Positions 1-11,700 of a stretch of DNA of 64,000 nucleotides are shown here, piece by piece; positions within the stretch are counted from its first letter, which is position 1; each line of letters begins with the position of its first letter. The translations under genes and the position numbers were made by a program. A model generated the notes under the pieces. It searched no databases, was not told where the DNA came from, and worked only from the letters and a program-made list of their open reading frames with translations. The DNA is taken from assembly GCA_002914805.1 (NCBI GenBank), contig JXTB01000088.1, positions 617,131 through 681,130 on the forward strand. Reading direction: 5' to 3'. The DNA is from Parasponia andersonii (Eukaryota > Streptophyta > Magnoliopsida > Rosales > Cannabaceae).

Positions 1-3000
1 TCTTCATAGTCGGCCAAAAATACCCTTGTCGAAGAATCTTGTTTGCAAGTACCTACCCCCCAGAATGATTTTTGCATATTCCTTCGTGAATTTCCCTCAT
101 AATGTAGCGTGCTTTTTCCTCATTGACACATAATAAAAATGGCGAGCTAAAACTTCTTCGATAAAGCTTCTCATCATGGATGATATAGCGAGCTGCCTTT
201 ATGCAGAGTCACTTTGCATCATCTTTGCTTTTGGGAAGATCGCCATTTTGTAAATATTGCATTACAGGATCCATCCACGATGGTTTTTCGTCAACTGGCA
301 TGGTTACTAGGGGTTCTATTTCGATACTTGGCGATACAAGAAATTCAACAGGGAAAACCTTCAATAACTCTGCATCTTTCGTTAAAGCGAGCTTAGCAAG
401 TACATCCGCCTGGATATTTTCAATGCGAGGAAGAAGTTGAATGTTATAAGCAGTGAATATCGAGAACAATCGTTGTATCTCCTGTAAATAGGCCATCATT
501 CTCTCCCCTCTTGCTTGGTAATCGCCCTTAACCTGACAAATGACCAGTTGGGAGTCGCTGTACACTTCAATCATCTCGATCTTCATTTCCTGTGCAAGCT
601 TTAGCCCAGCTATCAATGCTTCATATTCAGCCTCATTATTCGACGCTGGAAATTTGAAGTGAAGCGCACAATGAATGTTAAGCCCTTCAGGACTGATTAA
701 AACTAGGCCTGCACCTACTCCATTCTCGTTTGATGACCCATCAACATAAAGTTTCCACAACCTTGATGTATCTGAAGTAGGTTTTTTGAGTACTCCTGTG
801 GGAAGATCAACATCATATGTAAATTCTGCAATAAAATCTGCGAGAGCCTGACCCTTTACGACAGTGTGAGGTTGAAAATTGATGTCAAATGGACTCAATT
901 TAACGGCCTACTTAAGTAGCCGTCCTGAAGCCTCGGGAATCTGTAGAACCTGTTTCAACAGAAAATTCGTGAAAACTTTGATGGAGTGAGCATGAAAGTA
1001 AGGTCGAAGCTTCCTTGATGCGATGATAAGTGCTAGTGCCAATTTTTCTTGCTCTGGGTATCTAGTTTCGGCATCAAGTAATCTTTTACTTATATAATAG
1101 ACAAGTCGTTGTACATTTTCCCCCTCGCGAATTAATGCAGCACTCGTCGCATATTTGGAAACAGTGAGATATAAGCATAATTCTTCTCCTAGGTTTGGCT
1201 TCGACAAGAGTGGAAGAGAACCCAAGTGTATTTTTAACTCTTAGAATGCATGCTCGCATTCTCTCGTCCATTCGAACCTCTTTGATCCTTTTAATACTTC
1301 AAATAATGGTTGGCATTTATCAGTTGACCTGGATATAAACCGACTCAGTGCAGCCACTCTTCCTGCCAGGCTCTATACATCTCTGGGTTTACGAGGAGAT
1401 TACATATCAATCAGTGCTTGTATCTTCTGAGGGTTAGCTTCAATGCCTCGTTGATTGTCCATGAAACCCAGAAATTTTCCAAATCCTACCCCGAACGCAC
1501 ACTTCTGGGGATTCAACTTCATTTGATATTTCCGGAGAATTTTGAACATCTCATCAAGATGCTTGATGTGGTCTTCGGCTTTTTCCGACTTCACCAACAT
1601 GTCGTCGACATATACCTCCATTGTCTTGTCAATTTGTTTTGCAAACATCATATTGACAAGACACTAGTAGGTCGCTCCTGCGTTGATGAGTCCGAAGGGC
1701 ATCTTCTTGTAGTAGTATAATCCTCGATCAATGATGAACGAGGTATGCTCCTCATCTAGCTCGTACATGGGGATTTGATTATATCTAGAATACGCGTCCA
1801 TGAAACTTAAGAGTTCATGCCCCGATGTCGCATCTATAAGCTGGTCGATTCTCGGAAGGGGGAAGTTGTCCTTCAGGCATGCTTTGTTGAGATCGGTGAA
1901 ATCGATGCACGTTCTCCACTTCCCATTAGGTTTTTTTACCAAAACCAGGTTAGCAAGCTAGTTTAGGTAAAAAGATTCCCTTATAAATCCAATTTCGAGT
2001 AGTTTCTCCATCTCTTCTTTCAACGTGACGTAGCGCTCTGGATTCATAGTTCTTCTTTTCTGCTGTATAGGCTTTTTTGTCGGGTCTATGTTAAGACGGT
2101 GGTATATGATATTCGAATCGATCTCTATCATCTCCAGATGTTGCCATATGAAGACGTCTAAGTTAGATTTCAGAAATGCGACCAATGAAGCTCGCACAGG
2201 TTCTTGAATCTTTGTTCCAATCTTTAAAGTCTTGGAGGACATATCAAATGGTAAATCCTCCAGATCTTCAATGGGTCCAATTCTGACCTCTTCGTCTATT
2301 TTTCGAGGATCAAAGTCTTCGCTGGTCATTTCGATTGATGCTTTATCTGACGGTTTGTCTGACGCTTCAACTGATGCTTCGACTGACATTTTGGACGATG
2401 TTTCGACTGACGCTTCTTTTGGTAGCTGGACCATCATTGTGCGAGGCATCGTATCTTTTGCTGTGAGTTTTAACGAGTTGTTATAACAAGTCCGCGCATC
2501 ATATTGGTTTCCTTGCACCTTGCCTACCCCGTGTTGGAGGGGCAATTAAATGTGGAGGGGCAATTTACCACCAAAAATTGGGTCATTATCGATGAAACCC
2601 TAGGATAGGTTCCAACGTTGATCATTAATTCAATCATGCACATAGGCATTAGGCTGTCACCAGTGAAACTGTAGAGTGGAGTGACGGTGGGCTTCAAGTT
2701 GATTTCATTCAACCACATCTTCTTAAAGGCGTCGTAGTACAAGATGTCAATAGCGCTCCCATTATCGACCAATACTCGCCACAACTGTATGCTTCCACAA
2801 TTGATTTTTATGACCAATGCATCATTATATGGATAATGGACCTCCCTTGCATCCTAAACTGTGAAGGTAATGTCCATATCCAGTACTCGTTGAAGCTTTT
2901 GTGGTCGCTACTCAAGGTGCATGACGTTAGTCAATGTCTGTTGTCGAGCTTCTCGTGCATACCTGTCTTGAGCCCTTTTTGAATTTTCACCAACATGCGG

Positions 3001-4886
3001 TCCTCCAAAGATAGTTCGTACTTCGCATTGAATTTCTGGAGATCGCTGTTGGTTTTCTTCTCGCCTTTCGTTGTTCTGCCTGGCGTATTGCCGCAGTCGC
3101 CCTTCTTTAATCAATCTTTCAATTTCATCCTTCAAGGCGTAGCAATTATTGGTGTTATGTCCAATGTCATTATGATACCGGTAGAACTTGTTGGGGTCGC
3201 ATTTTGCTCTGTCCCGTTTCATTGGTTCCGGTTGATGGTATCGCTCCTGCTAGTTTGTGACCGTATAGATATGATCTATGGGCGCGTTTAATTCGGTATG
3301 ATTGTTGAACCTCATGGGAGCTCTTGAAAGCTCCTGCTTTTTAGTTCTGGGCTGATTCTCCGTCAACTGTTCATTACTCATTTTGTTTTTCTTATTACCG
3401 TTATTGTTGGTCAGGATCGCGTCTTTAGTACATCTTTCCTTCCTTCTTTCTTTGTCTTTTGAAGATTCTCGCGCGAAGATTCTACCCTCAGATACCGACC
3501 AACTCTTCGGTAGAAGTCTTCGAGAGTTCTACATCCTCGCTCAAGTAATTCCTCCCAGAGTTTAGTTTCTGGTCGCACCCCAGCCATCATGAGAATTAAA
3601 ACTCCCCCTTCAGGTGGGTTGTTGACCTTTATTAACTCTGAGGTGAATCGGTTGAGATAAGATCGTAGAGTTTCCTCTGGATCTTGTCGAATTGCAGACA
3701 AGCTAGCAAGTGGAACAGTGAAATTCTTTGCAGCTTAGAATTGTCTCAAGAATGTCGTCTGAAGTTGTTGCCAGGACGAGATTGAGCCAGACTTGAGTCC
3801 TTGAAACCACTTCTTTGCTGCTCCTGAGAGAGTTACAGCAAAATATCTGCAACGTGCATGATCATTGATGCGATGGAGTTCCATCAGGTCGCTAAAGTGG
3901 TCTACATGATCCTGTGGATCAGTTTTCCCATCAAAAGTGTTTACGGTGGGAAGTCTAAATCCAATAGGTAGGGCAGCAGCTCGAACTTCCTCGCTGAATG
4001 GCGATTGACGATTCTCATCAGTGAGCTCATCGTCCCAACCAGCAAGTGCGTCTAATGCGATTCTTAAATTGTGAATATCGACGTTCGAAAGTAGAGCATT
4101 ATCTCTTGCTTGCGACAAGGGCGGCCTTTGATCGTTATCTCGATGTATGGCAGGTTGGTCAAGTAGAGTCTTCTGCGATCTGTGAGAGAAATCCAATGAA
4201 ATAGTGTGACGAGATCGGCTAAAGTCGTTATGATGCGATACGGATCGTTCATGACTACGTCGCCGCTCTAAGTGTTATCTTAGTCTGTAGGATTTTGTCT
4301 CGACTCTCTGCTGATTCTTTCGAAGATGCTTCTTGATTGACATTTTTGTTCGTTGTTTAAGCGATCTTGATTACCAGTTGATTTGCGAGAAGATAGTCCA
4401 CGATTACGGTTAGTGCTTGAACTCTCTGTACCAGATTCTAGAGGCAAGTCTGCGACCTTGCCTTTTCCCTTGGAGATGCGATCTTCATGACGCTCTTGCT
4501 GGGTTCTTGGCTGGTTGCGTTTTCTTGTCTCTAGGATCTGTATTCCTTTCTCAGGTAGTTGAGCAGGATGTTCTCTGGGACGTTCGTGCTGTAGTAGAGT
4601 CACCATCTGTCCTTTAATAAGTCGTCGTAGGGAGTCATTGATCTGGTTAGTGATTTGCTAAAGGTTCACCAGTGTCTCCTCCATGCGATCCTGTCTCTGA
4701 GCAAGGTTTTCTGATGCGGTCACGGTAGGCTGATCCTAAACAGGGTATGCATGTGCAGCAGCAGTGCTTTGGGGTTGGTTTTAGCTAGTTCTGGTGACTC
4801 TGGTAGTATTTCTGGTGTTTGCCATTATTAAAAAAGTGAAATTTGACAAACTGTTTTGCCAGAATAGCCCTCCTTCTAGCGCTGAT

Positions 4887-5561
4887 TGTTGACGGAGGTT
4901 TAATCAATAATAAATTTAGAAACAATTGCGAGATGTAGCTTGTGTGAAAAGGGTTATCAATCAAAGCAAATAAAGAGGCAAGAATTTTATAGTAGTTCAG
5001 CCCCAAAAAAGATGAGCCTACGTCCACTGTTTTTCACTATTTTCTGAGATTTACAAGAACTCAAAATTACAATGTGTTGTTCGGAAAAAAGAAGCAAGAG
5101 TTAAAAAGGTTCTCTCAAAAATTCTTCAGCCTCCCAAGATCAGAAAAAGTCCAAGATCCCTCACTGAAACATTGAACTCCCTTTATATAAATGAGGATAG
5201 CTCAATGTTTCCCAATTGTGAGAATGGGTAACTGTACAATCGGGCAATATAATTTGAGTAACAATATAACTAGGTAATCACTTAAATGAGGTGACTGGTC
5301 GATCTTTAAAGAGAAACTTTTGTTTCCCTTTCTTTGTAGGTTACCCGTTTGACGAAGCGTAGACTAGTCTCCTTTTCATTCTGGTTGCACTTAACTCGTT
5401 CAGAGGAGGTCGCTTTAAACTTGTTCAGAGGAGGTCGCACGTAACTCTTTCGGAAGAGGTCGCACTAACTTATGCGGTTGAGGTCGCATGTAACTCTTTC
5501 GGAAGAGGTCGCACTTAATCTTACTCATGCGACCTGACATAGGATTTTAGACCGCACAACA
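4887..5561 (-). repeat. 5' LTR of the Tat element
   Basis: The 675-bp LTR begins and ends with the short inverted repeat TGTTG/CAACA. Its inner edge is set by the primer-binding-like stretch AGCGCTAGAAGGAGGGC (minus strand), which lies immediately inside. Five bases outside the outer edge read CTTAG, which should be the target duplication; its partner lies beyond the left window edge. The boundaries were set by eye from the terminal repeats, because the second LTR is not visible. Confidence 0.8.
5393..5535 (-). repeat. short tandem repeat in the LTR, about 28-30 bp x 5
   Basis: The core GAGGTCGC recurs five times at near-regular spacing, each with a variant of TTCAGAGG or TTCGGAAG before it. 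It lies at the outer end of the LTR, the U3 part, where repeated elements often act as transcription enhancers. That role is inference. Confidence 0.75.
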
Positions 5562-5568
5562 CTTAGCA

Positions 5569-5997
5569 ATGTCTACTCCTGCTTCAGGCCCTCCACCAGT
5601 TTATCCTCTCCACCGCATTACGGCCCTCATGCGCCACCTTCAAAGATGCCTGTGGCTGAACGACCTCCGGCGCAACCATCCTGATCCTCGATACCGCCAC
5701 TCTATTGCTTCCCTTCAAGGCCATATTGATCTCATCCTACGGTACATTCAGCGTCACAGGCTCCTCCCTTCGGTTATACGCTCCCGACCTCCTCATCACC
5801 AACAAGAAGAACAACTCCTCCACCATCATCAACAGTACAACGAGGCCTTTCGAATCCATCGTCGCCATCTTCACGAGCTCTTCACAACCCTCCATGAGTA
5901 TCTGAGGCCCGTCCGGCGATGTGTCTTCATTGAAGAGCATCTAGCTCGTTACCGCGGGTGCATAGAGATACTCTACACCTACACAAACCTTCTATGA
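5569..5997 (+). CDS. hypothetical His/Arg-rich small protein (142 aa)
   Basis: An open frame of 142 codons starts with ATG at 5569 and ends with TGA at 5997. The protein begins with a proline-rich stretch (residues 3-13). It then looks mostly helical, with many His, Arg and Leu residues and a His/Gln-rich patch near residues 76-90. No signal peptide or membrane segment is visible, and I do not recognise the family. The local base composition is much richer in G+C than the flanks, and many third positions are C or G, which supports coding. The frame starts only 8 bp from the outer edge of the Tat LTR, so the original promoter and any upstream exon may have been displaced. A shorter frame overlaps on the other strand. 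It could be a small intronless gene, a 3' exon of a gene cut by the insertion, or a chance frame in a GC-rich stretch. Confidence 0.4.
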   Translation: MSTPASGPPPVYPLHRITALMRHLQRCLWLNDLRRNHPDPRYRHSIASLQGHIDLILRYIQRHRLLPSVIRSRPPHHQQEEQLLHHHQQYNEAFRIHRRHLHELFTTLHEYLRPVRRCVFIEEHLARYRGCIEILYTYTNLL

Positions 5998-6977
5998 AGC
6001 CACCTTTCCTATTGCAAATCTACCGACCCCAATATTTCCATAAGAAGCCTCCACTATCCCCTATGCAAACCATGTTCTCTAATTCATGGACCTTTATATT
6101 CACAATCATTCACTAAGAAGCCTACTGTAGATCCACCAATCCAAAATTTTTAGCCTGTCATGAACTCCAAGCTGTCAAGTTCTGAGTTATCTATTGTAAT
6201 TAAATAGTTAATGTCTTCAATTGTCAAACTAAGCTAATCAATAATATATCGCGATTTATACGAAGTTATCAACAAGCATCAGTTCAATTAAGGGTGTGAT
6301 GCTGATGTTTATCTAATGTTACAAATTTAAATATCTCGTTGTTCTTCTTTAATTAAAGCACTGTGTTCTCACTTGCGTAAAAAATAATTTATTGTTGTAT
6401 TTATATTACGCACTTGCATAGTGCCAATAAACTACTTGCTTTCAAATCTTTTTTTTTTTTTTTGAGCAAATGCTTTGAAATCTTATTACTCTCATCAATT
6501 AACTGCAAACAAAAAAGTTGTTTGTCGGTTCTAGTTAGCATTAACCTGGTTATTGATTTATGTCCTGCAATGTTGTTCAAATTCTTCTCTTTTAGATAGA
6601 TTTGATCAGCACCAATTGTGTTACATAGACACTAATCTTAATTATCGTAACAACTATAAAAAGAAAACAATTGAGCCGCAATAACGCAACTCATACATTT
6701 TTCTGGTACATATTCATGTGAAATTAATTCCTCACAGTCAACAGAAACACACAGCTTGGGGGGGGTAGGTTGGGGGGAATTACGGCATTAGGAAAACCAC
6801 ATTTACTTTGCTATCAATAGGGGCTTAGTTAATCCACTCTGACTATCTACAAAATCACAAGATTATTTCTTCATAATATTGTACAAATTCAACATGCTAG
6901 TCATGAAACAGTGCTTAAAATTGTGTATTTCAAATATAGTTGACAGAATTGATATATTTTCACCTTTCATAATAAAA
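5998..6977. other. intergenic, no gene seen
   Basis: AT-rich sequence lies between the small ORF and the end of the cyclase gene. Its right part should hold the cyclase 3' UTR. No coding, RNA or repeat structure was recognised beyond short A/T runs and a G-run near 6757. Confidence 0.5.
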
Positions 6978-8462
6978 TTAAATGGTTTCAAGTGCTAAAT
7001 TACCCATCATTCTAACTAAGGGTACAGGACACTTTGTTACAATATCAACCTTAGAAGGAGCTGAGGCATGTCCAAACAGAGAAAAACTCAATAAAGCAAG
7101 CTCTCCAAGGGTTAACCTTGAAGACAGAAATCCATGCCAGTAATAAGGATTCAAATCAAAGAAAGCATCAAAGAATCTCCGAGTCCCATTTAGATCAAGC
7201 TTCAAAAGAGTCTCCATCCCAAAAGAGTAAAACTCCCTTACACATCTCCTTTCAATTGGCCATAAGCCATTCCACACTCTACGATAAAGCGGCTTCCCTC
7301 TGATCATCCGGGTTGAGCCAAGGCCCACAGCGATCGCATCAGCTAACTCCGATGCTAAACCCATGGTTCGAGCCACCATGTACCCAGTTGAAGGGTGAAC
7401 CACCCCAGAATTCCCACCAATTGCCATAACACTCTGAGGGATCTTAGGAAGAGGACCCCCCATTGGGATCAAACACTTCTCATCCTCTAATATCCTCCTA
7501 ACTCGAATTCCCAAATGCCTTAGCCTCGCAGCCATTCTTTTCTTAACCTCCATATAAGATAACACAGGCCGACTGACCAGAGAAGTTTCTTCGAGGAATA
7601 TCAAGTTCGAATCAAAAGGCATTGCATAGAGAAAAGTTGGCAACTTCGAATTGCTAGCTCGCATATAAGGTTCGTTCCCCAGATGGGAATCTCTCCAATC
7701 CATGAGAACCATCTTGTCCAAATCAAAAGGGTGACCATCCACTTCAGCTAAAATTCCATGAGCAATCTGATAGCCATGGTTTCTAGGCTTATCATACTCT
7801 ATAAAAGCGCTTCCAAAGCCACTAGCATCCACCACCAAGCTTGCCCTGAGCTTATTTCCATCATCACACGCAACCGAAGACTCGATTTCTCGGCGCTCAA
7901 TTTCCCAGACCTTGGCCTGATGAAACTTAACTCCATTCCAAAGACACCTCTCCATTAACTCCGTCTTCAGTTTCTTCCTACTGACTCGGCCATAAGGCCG
8001 GTCCAAGTACTTGGTCTTGTTGTCATTTATACAAACACTTGTCATGCACCATGTTCTGTCCAAGCAATGATCGAGCTTCAAGCTCTCAAACTCATCAACC
8101 CAAACACCATAGTTATTAGGCCAAGAAGAAAGAGGCAAAGGGTCAACACAACAGACCTGAATTCCATAGCTGGAGACTCGCTCGGCGAGGCGTAGGCCGG
8201 CGGGTCCAGTTCCGATGATGATCACGTCCATAAGAGACCGATCTGATGGGTCCCACAACGGAAGATCGAAGTTCAAGGATTCGGGCTTCGATTCTGGTTG
8301 TAAGTCGAGAAAGTCTCCAAACTTGCTACTCTGGATTCTATGGAGTCTCTTTCTCGTTCTCGAATATATCTGTTTGGTTACCGGGAAAGTGAATGGAAGA
8401 GTGGAGGAATGAAAGAAATGGGTTGATGGAGGTGGTGAAAACAGCCTCAGAAGAGTACCCAT
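6978..8462 (-). CDS. lycopene beta-cyclase family, capsanthin/capsorubin synthase-like, plastid
   Basis: A single open frame of 494 codons without introns, as is usual in this family, close to the normal length of about 500. Residues 1-50 are rich in Ser, Thr, Arg and Lys and poor in acidic residues, which fits a plastid transit peptide. The FAD/NAD(P)-binding motif DVIIIGTGPAGL lies at 79-90. MDWRDSH at 254-260, the cyclase signature FLEET at 289-293 (its glutamates are essential in this family) and GGNSGVVHPSTGY at 349-361 are all present. Nothing is truncated or broken. From memory it resembles pepper capsanthin/capsorubin synthase more closely than leaf lycopene beta-cyclase, for example in YDKPRNHGYQIAHG and FLYAMPFDSNL. 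Outside pepper such genes mostly act as a second, chromoplast-type lycopene beta-cyclase making beta-carotene, and some were named neoxanthin synthase. The exact reaction here cannot be read from sequence. The gene stands alone between a retrotransposon and intergenic DNA. Confidence 0.93.
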   Translation of the reverse strand: MGTLLRLFSPPPSTHFFHSSTLPFTFPVTKQIYSRTRKRLHRIQSSKFGDFLDLQPESKPESLNFDLPLWDPSDRSLMDVIIIGTGPAGLRLAERVSSYGIQVCCVDPLPLSSWPNNYGVWVDEFESLKLDHCLDRTWCMTSVCINDNKTKYLDRPYGRVSRKKLKTELMERCLWNGVKFHQAKVWEIERREIESSVACDDGNKLRASLVVDASGFGSAFIEYDKPRNHGYQIAHGILAEVDGHPFDLDKMVLMDWRDSHLGNEPYMRASNSKLPTFLYAMPFDSNLIFLEETSLVSRPVLSYMEVKKRMAARLRHLGIRVRRILEDEKCLIPMGGPLPKIPQSVMAIGGNSGVVHPSTGYMVARTMGLASELADAIAVGLGSTRMIRGKPLYRRVWNGLWPIERRCVREFYSFGMETLLKLDLNGTRRFFDAFFDLNPYYWHGFLSSRLTLGELALLSFSLFGHASAPSKVDIVTKCPVPLVRMMGNLALETI

Positions 8463-8472
8463 TTGGGAGAAA

Positions 8473-8511
8473 TAGAGAGAGAAAAAGAGAGAGAGAGAGA
8501 GAGAGAGAGAC
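8473..8511. repeat. (GA)n microsatellite in the cyclase 5' leader
   Basis: An almost pure GA run ends about 10 bases before the start codon of the cyclase, so it is a CT-rich tract in the mRNA leader. Such pyrimidine tracts are common in plant 5' UTRs and are prone to length variation. No clear TATA box was seen further upstream. Confidence 0.85.
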
Positions 8512-8779
8512 TAGAATGAATATACAAAGTTGAGAATTGAGATGGAGACGGAGATGGAGACGAAATCGGTATGGAAAAGCAGGACAAAACGGAATCGACG
8601 AGTGATTCCAAGAAATGATACTATCTTTCTTTCTTGCCGAATTCGATCAGTTTGTATAAAAATGAGTTGATGAATGAAGTTGAAAAAGAATACAAATGTA
8701 TTACATAGCCCAGTTTGATACAACATGTGATGTAAATTTACTCTAGTTGTGCCCTTTTTGGTAAATTCAATTAACAAAT

Positions 8780-11700
8780 TTAGTTTTTTTTTTTTTTTAA
8801 TAATAATTCACGAGAACGTCACATATCTTACTACTATTTTCGTCCGAACATATTTTATTACAGAGTTCTGATGAGATTTGGTATATTAGTACTGGAATGA
8901 CTGTAACTAAATTTAGTTTACAAAATTTTGTGTATTTGATAAATTATAAATTATACGTTGTAAAGTAATATTTTACTAATTAATATTATTTATTCATTAT
9001 TTTTTTTAACCTTTGACAATTTATATTAAATAATATTGATTAAGATACTTAGACGATTTATACACATAATAAACTGATCGAACTCCTCCCTTCTAACATT
9101 TTCAAACAAAAATAGACACATTAACTCTGCTAAAATACCTCATATATTCGCAATATTAAAAAACATGACAAACATATAATTAGTGGTAGACAATAGACAT
9201 ATAATTAGTGGTGGATAGATTAAGCACCATATAATTTACTGTATAGTGCTAAAGTCACTCTTTGGCAGAGTGGTGTTCAGCTTTGGTTGGTTTGAGGACA
9301 CTGGCCACCATTAAAGATTAAAATATAAAAGAATAGCACCTAGCACATTAGTGTAAGACAAAAGAAAATGTCATTATTTTATCTGTGGGTTAGGCATCTG
9401 AGCCCCACAGCAACTCACCACCATCTTCTCAGCTTTATCAAATTTGGTGCGGCAAAGCAATTATACTGTATTGTAGTTTGTACGGTTCTCCTTGTGCACA
9501 CCTTAATAGCAAGAAACTGTAATGGACCATACTAAATACATGAGACCAAATTTGGTATTTTAGAGAGAGAGAACTTTGTTTGTCTTATGGTATATTTTGT
9601 GCCTTGCATTTTGCTCTAATTGGTAGTGGAAGCTTTTTCTTTTTCTTTTTTTATTTTTCAAAAAAAGACTAAAAGCGAAAGGAATAGAAGTTCAGAAACA
9701 AAAACATGCTTTGATGTTTTTCCATCAAGTTTGTTTATCAAGTAAATGCCAAGTGGAATTTTCATTTTTCAACTGGTAAAATATAATTCTAGGTCTTCAT
9801 AAGTAAACATCCTTACGCAATTTTAATTGGGAATGAAACTCATCAATTTGTTATAAAATAATAATATCAATTAAAATTTAGGAAGTAATTGCGTTATTTT
9901 TTTTTTTTTAATTACTAGAAATTAAACGTTTCAAAGTTTGTTGGGAGTAAGAGCACTTGGAATAAAAAATAATAATAATTCCATGAGAGAAATAAATAAA
10001 TCACTTCCATTTTAATCTAACTTGGGTCAAAGGACGATATAATAAACAAAGGAACCAATGGTGCCAGTGTAACCCCACTAAAGAGTTGAGAGTTTGACAA
10101 AGCAAATTTAATTTCGTAAACCATTTCCCTTGCTAGAAGGGAAATATAATTTCCAGGGTATTTTAATTTTTATCAATTAAAGGCATAATAAAGAATATGT
10201 AATTATATTTTTCCTACTAAAACCTCAGAATTCAATCTAAAATGAGGAAGGTTAATTACACTCTCTTTTATATCATCTTTTACACTCTCATTTTTACTTC
10301 CTGAGACGTAAATTTCACAATAAAATAGGAAAAGAAAATAAAAAAAAAAGAGTGAAAAGAGATATCATTTAGCAATCTCTATGTCAAAGTTCATAACCGA
10401 CAGTGTCAAATAGTTACTATTTCACTCTGTTTGATCATGGCACCAAAAAGTACTCGTGCGCATTCATGTGATAATGGCATAGCATGATATGCAACATTTA
10501 CGTAACTATATTATGGAGTAATATTAGGTATACCAAAAAATTGGATCAAAAATTTACATTAATGATATAATATTATTTAATTTTTTGGGATAGAAAAAAA
10601 TGCTTTCATTAATAATAAAAGGAAAACCTAATACCATAATAAATAAATTAAAATTAATAGAACAATTTTTCACCGTAGGATTCTCGTGAAATTAACTCAA
10701 AATAAGGAGACTCATATGTATCATTATTTTATGTGTAAGGACAGTAGTTTAGGTCGCGATATAATAACATGATTCACAATCAATTCGAAATTAATAAGTT
10801 TGGATTTATCTTAAACAGATATAGGTCAAAATATGTTAAATCTAATTAAAAATAATTAAATAATATATTAAAAGCAGGTTAACCTGCTAACTCGAAATTG
10901 ACCTGTTTAACAGAATTAAATTTTTTGACACTTTGTATTATGTTATGTATTTTAAGACAAAACTTTTCTTTATGTTTTATGTACTAAAACTTGAAAGTTT
11001 TATTTTGGTTTTAAACTTTAGATTGTGTATTGTATTTATTTGATTCATTATGGTTAATTGGTTATATTGGAAATGTTAAATAAAATAATAGATTATACCA
11101 AGTTATATTAAAAATATGAACTAGGTTAACATGTTAAACTTATTAGGTTATATCAAGTGGAACTAAATACAATATATTTAACAATAACATATAAATTGAG
11201 TTCAAATAATGGATTAAATAGTATACGTGTTAACAGGTCGCTTTAGGTTAGACACGACATGAATACGACCTGTTTAAATAATGTGTTAAATGTGTCATTC
11301 ATAGGTTAATTTATTTATTTAGTATGTCAGGTATGGGTTTATAAATATTGACTTAAATAATAAATGTGTTGAGTATTGATTTGGCAATTACTCGTTATGC
11401 ATGTATCTTGACATAATATAACAACACGAATTATTAATTTGTGCACTTTAATAGAGCTCTCCACTTCAATTAGCTCGTTATAACCCTTCATTTAATTGTT
11501 GGTATCTTTTACTTTGATCCAAAAGCCATCAAAAGGTATATACGTTATACAAACTATCCAGATATGAGTCAGAGATGATACAGATCTAATAACTGCACTA
11601 AAAGGATTAAAAATATAAGATCCATCCAAAACTACTATAAATCTAGATCCAGATAGACTGAATTAACAAAAATAAAAATAAAAACAATACAAAACTAACA

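Larger units (their letters stand above)
1..5561 (-). mobile_element. Ty3/gypsy LTR retrotransposon, Tat lineage, cut by window edge
   Basis: This is the 5' LTR and most of the internal region of a minus-strand element. In element order the parts are: LTR (5561-4887), primer-binding region next to it (about 4885-4866), gag (about 4830-2900), protease (about 2820-2520), reverse transcriptase (about 2150-1400, with a YVDD catalytic core), Ty3-type RNase H (about 1225-908), a second RNase H (about 770-370, starting with YVDGSS), and the beginning of integrase (about 200-1). Two RNase H domains in a row are the hallmark of the Tat lineage. Integrase and the other LTR lie beyond the left edge. The coding region is broken in many places, so it is a fossil. 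The LTR edge sits 8 bases before the start codon of the neighbouring small ORF. Confidence 0.92.

Noticed and set aside
5737-5940. Minus-strand frame opposite the 142-codon ORF
   Set aside because: It is shorter, lies inside the plus-strand frame and is explained as its mirror.
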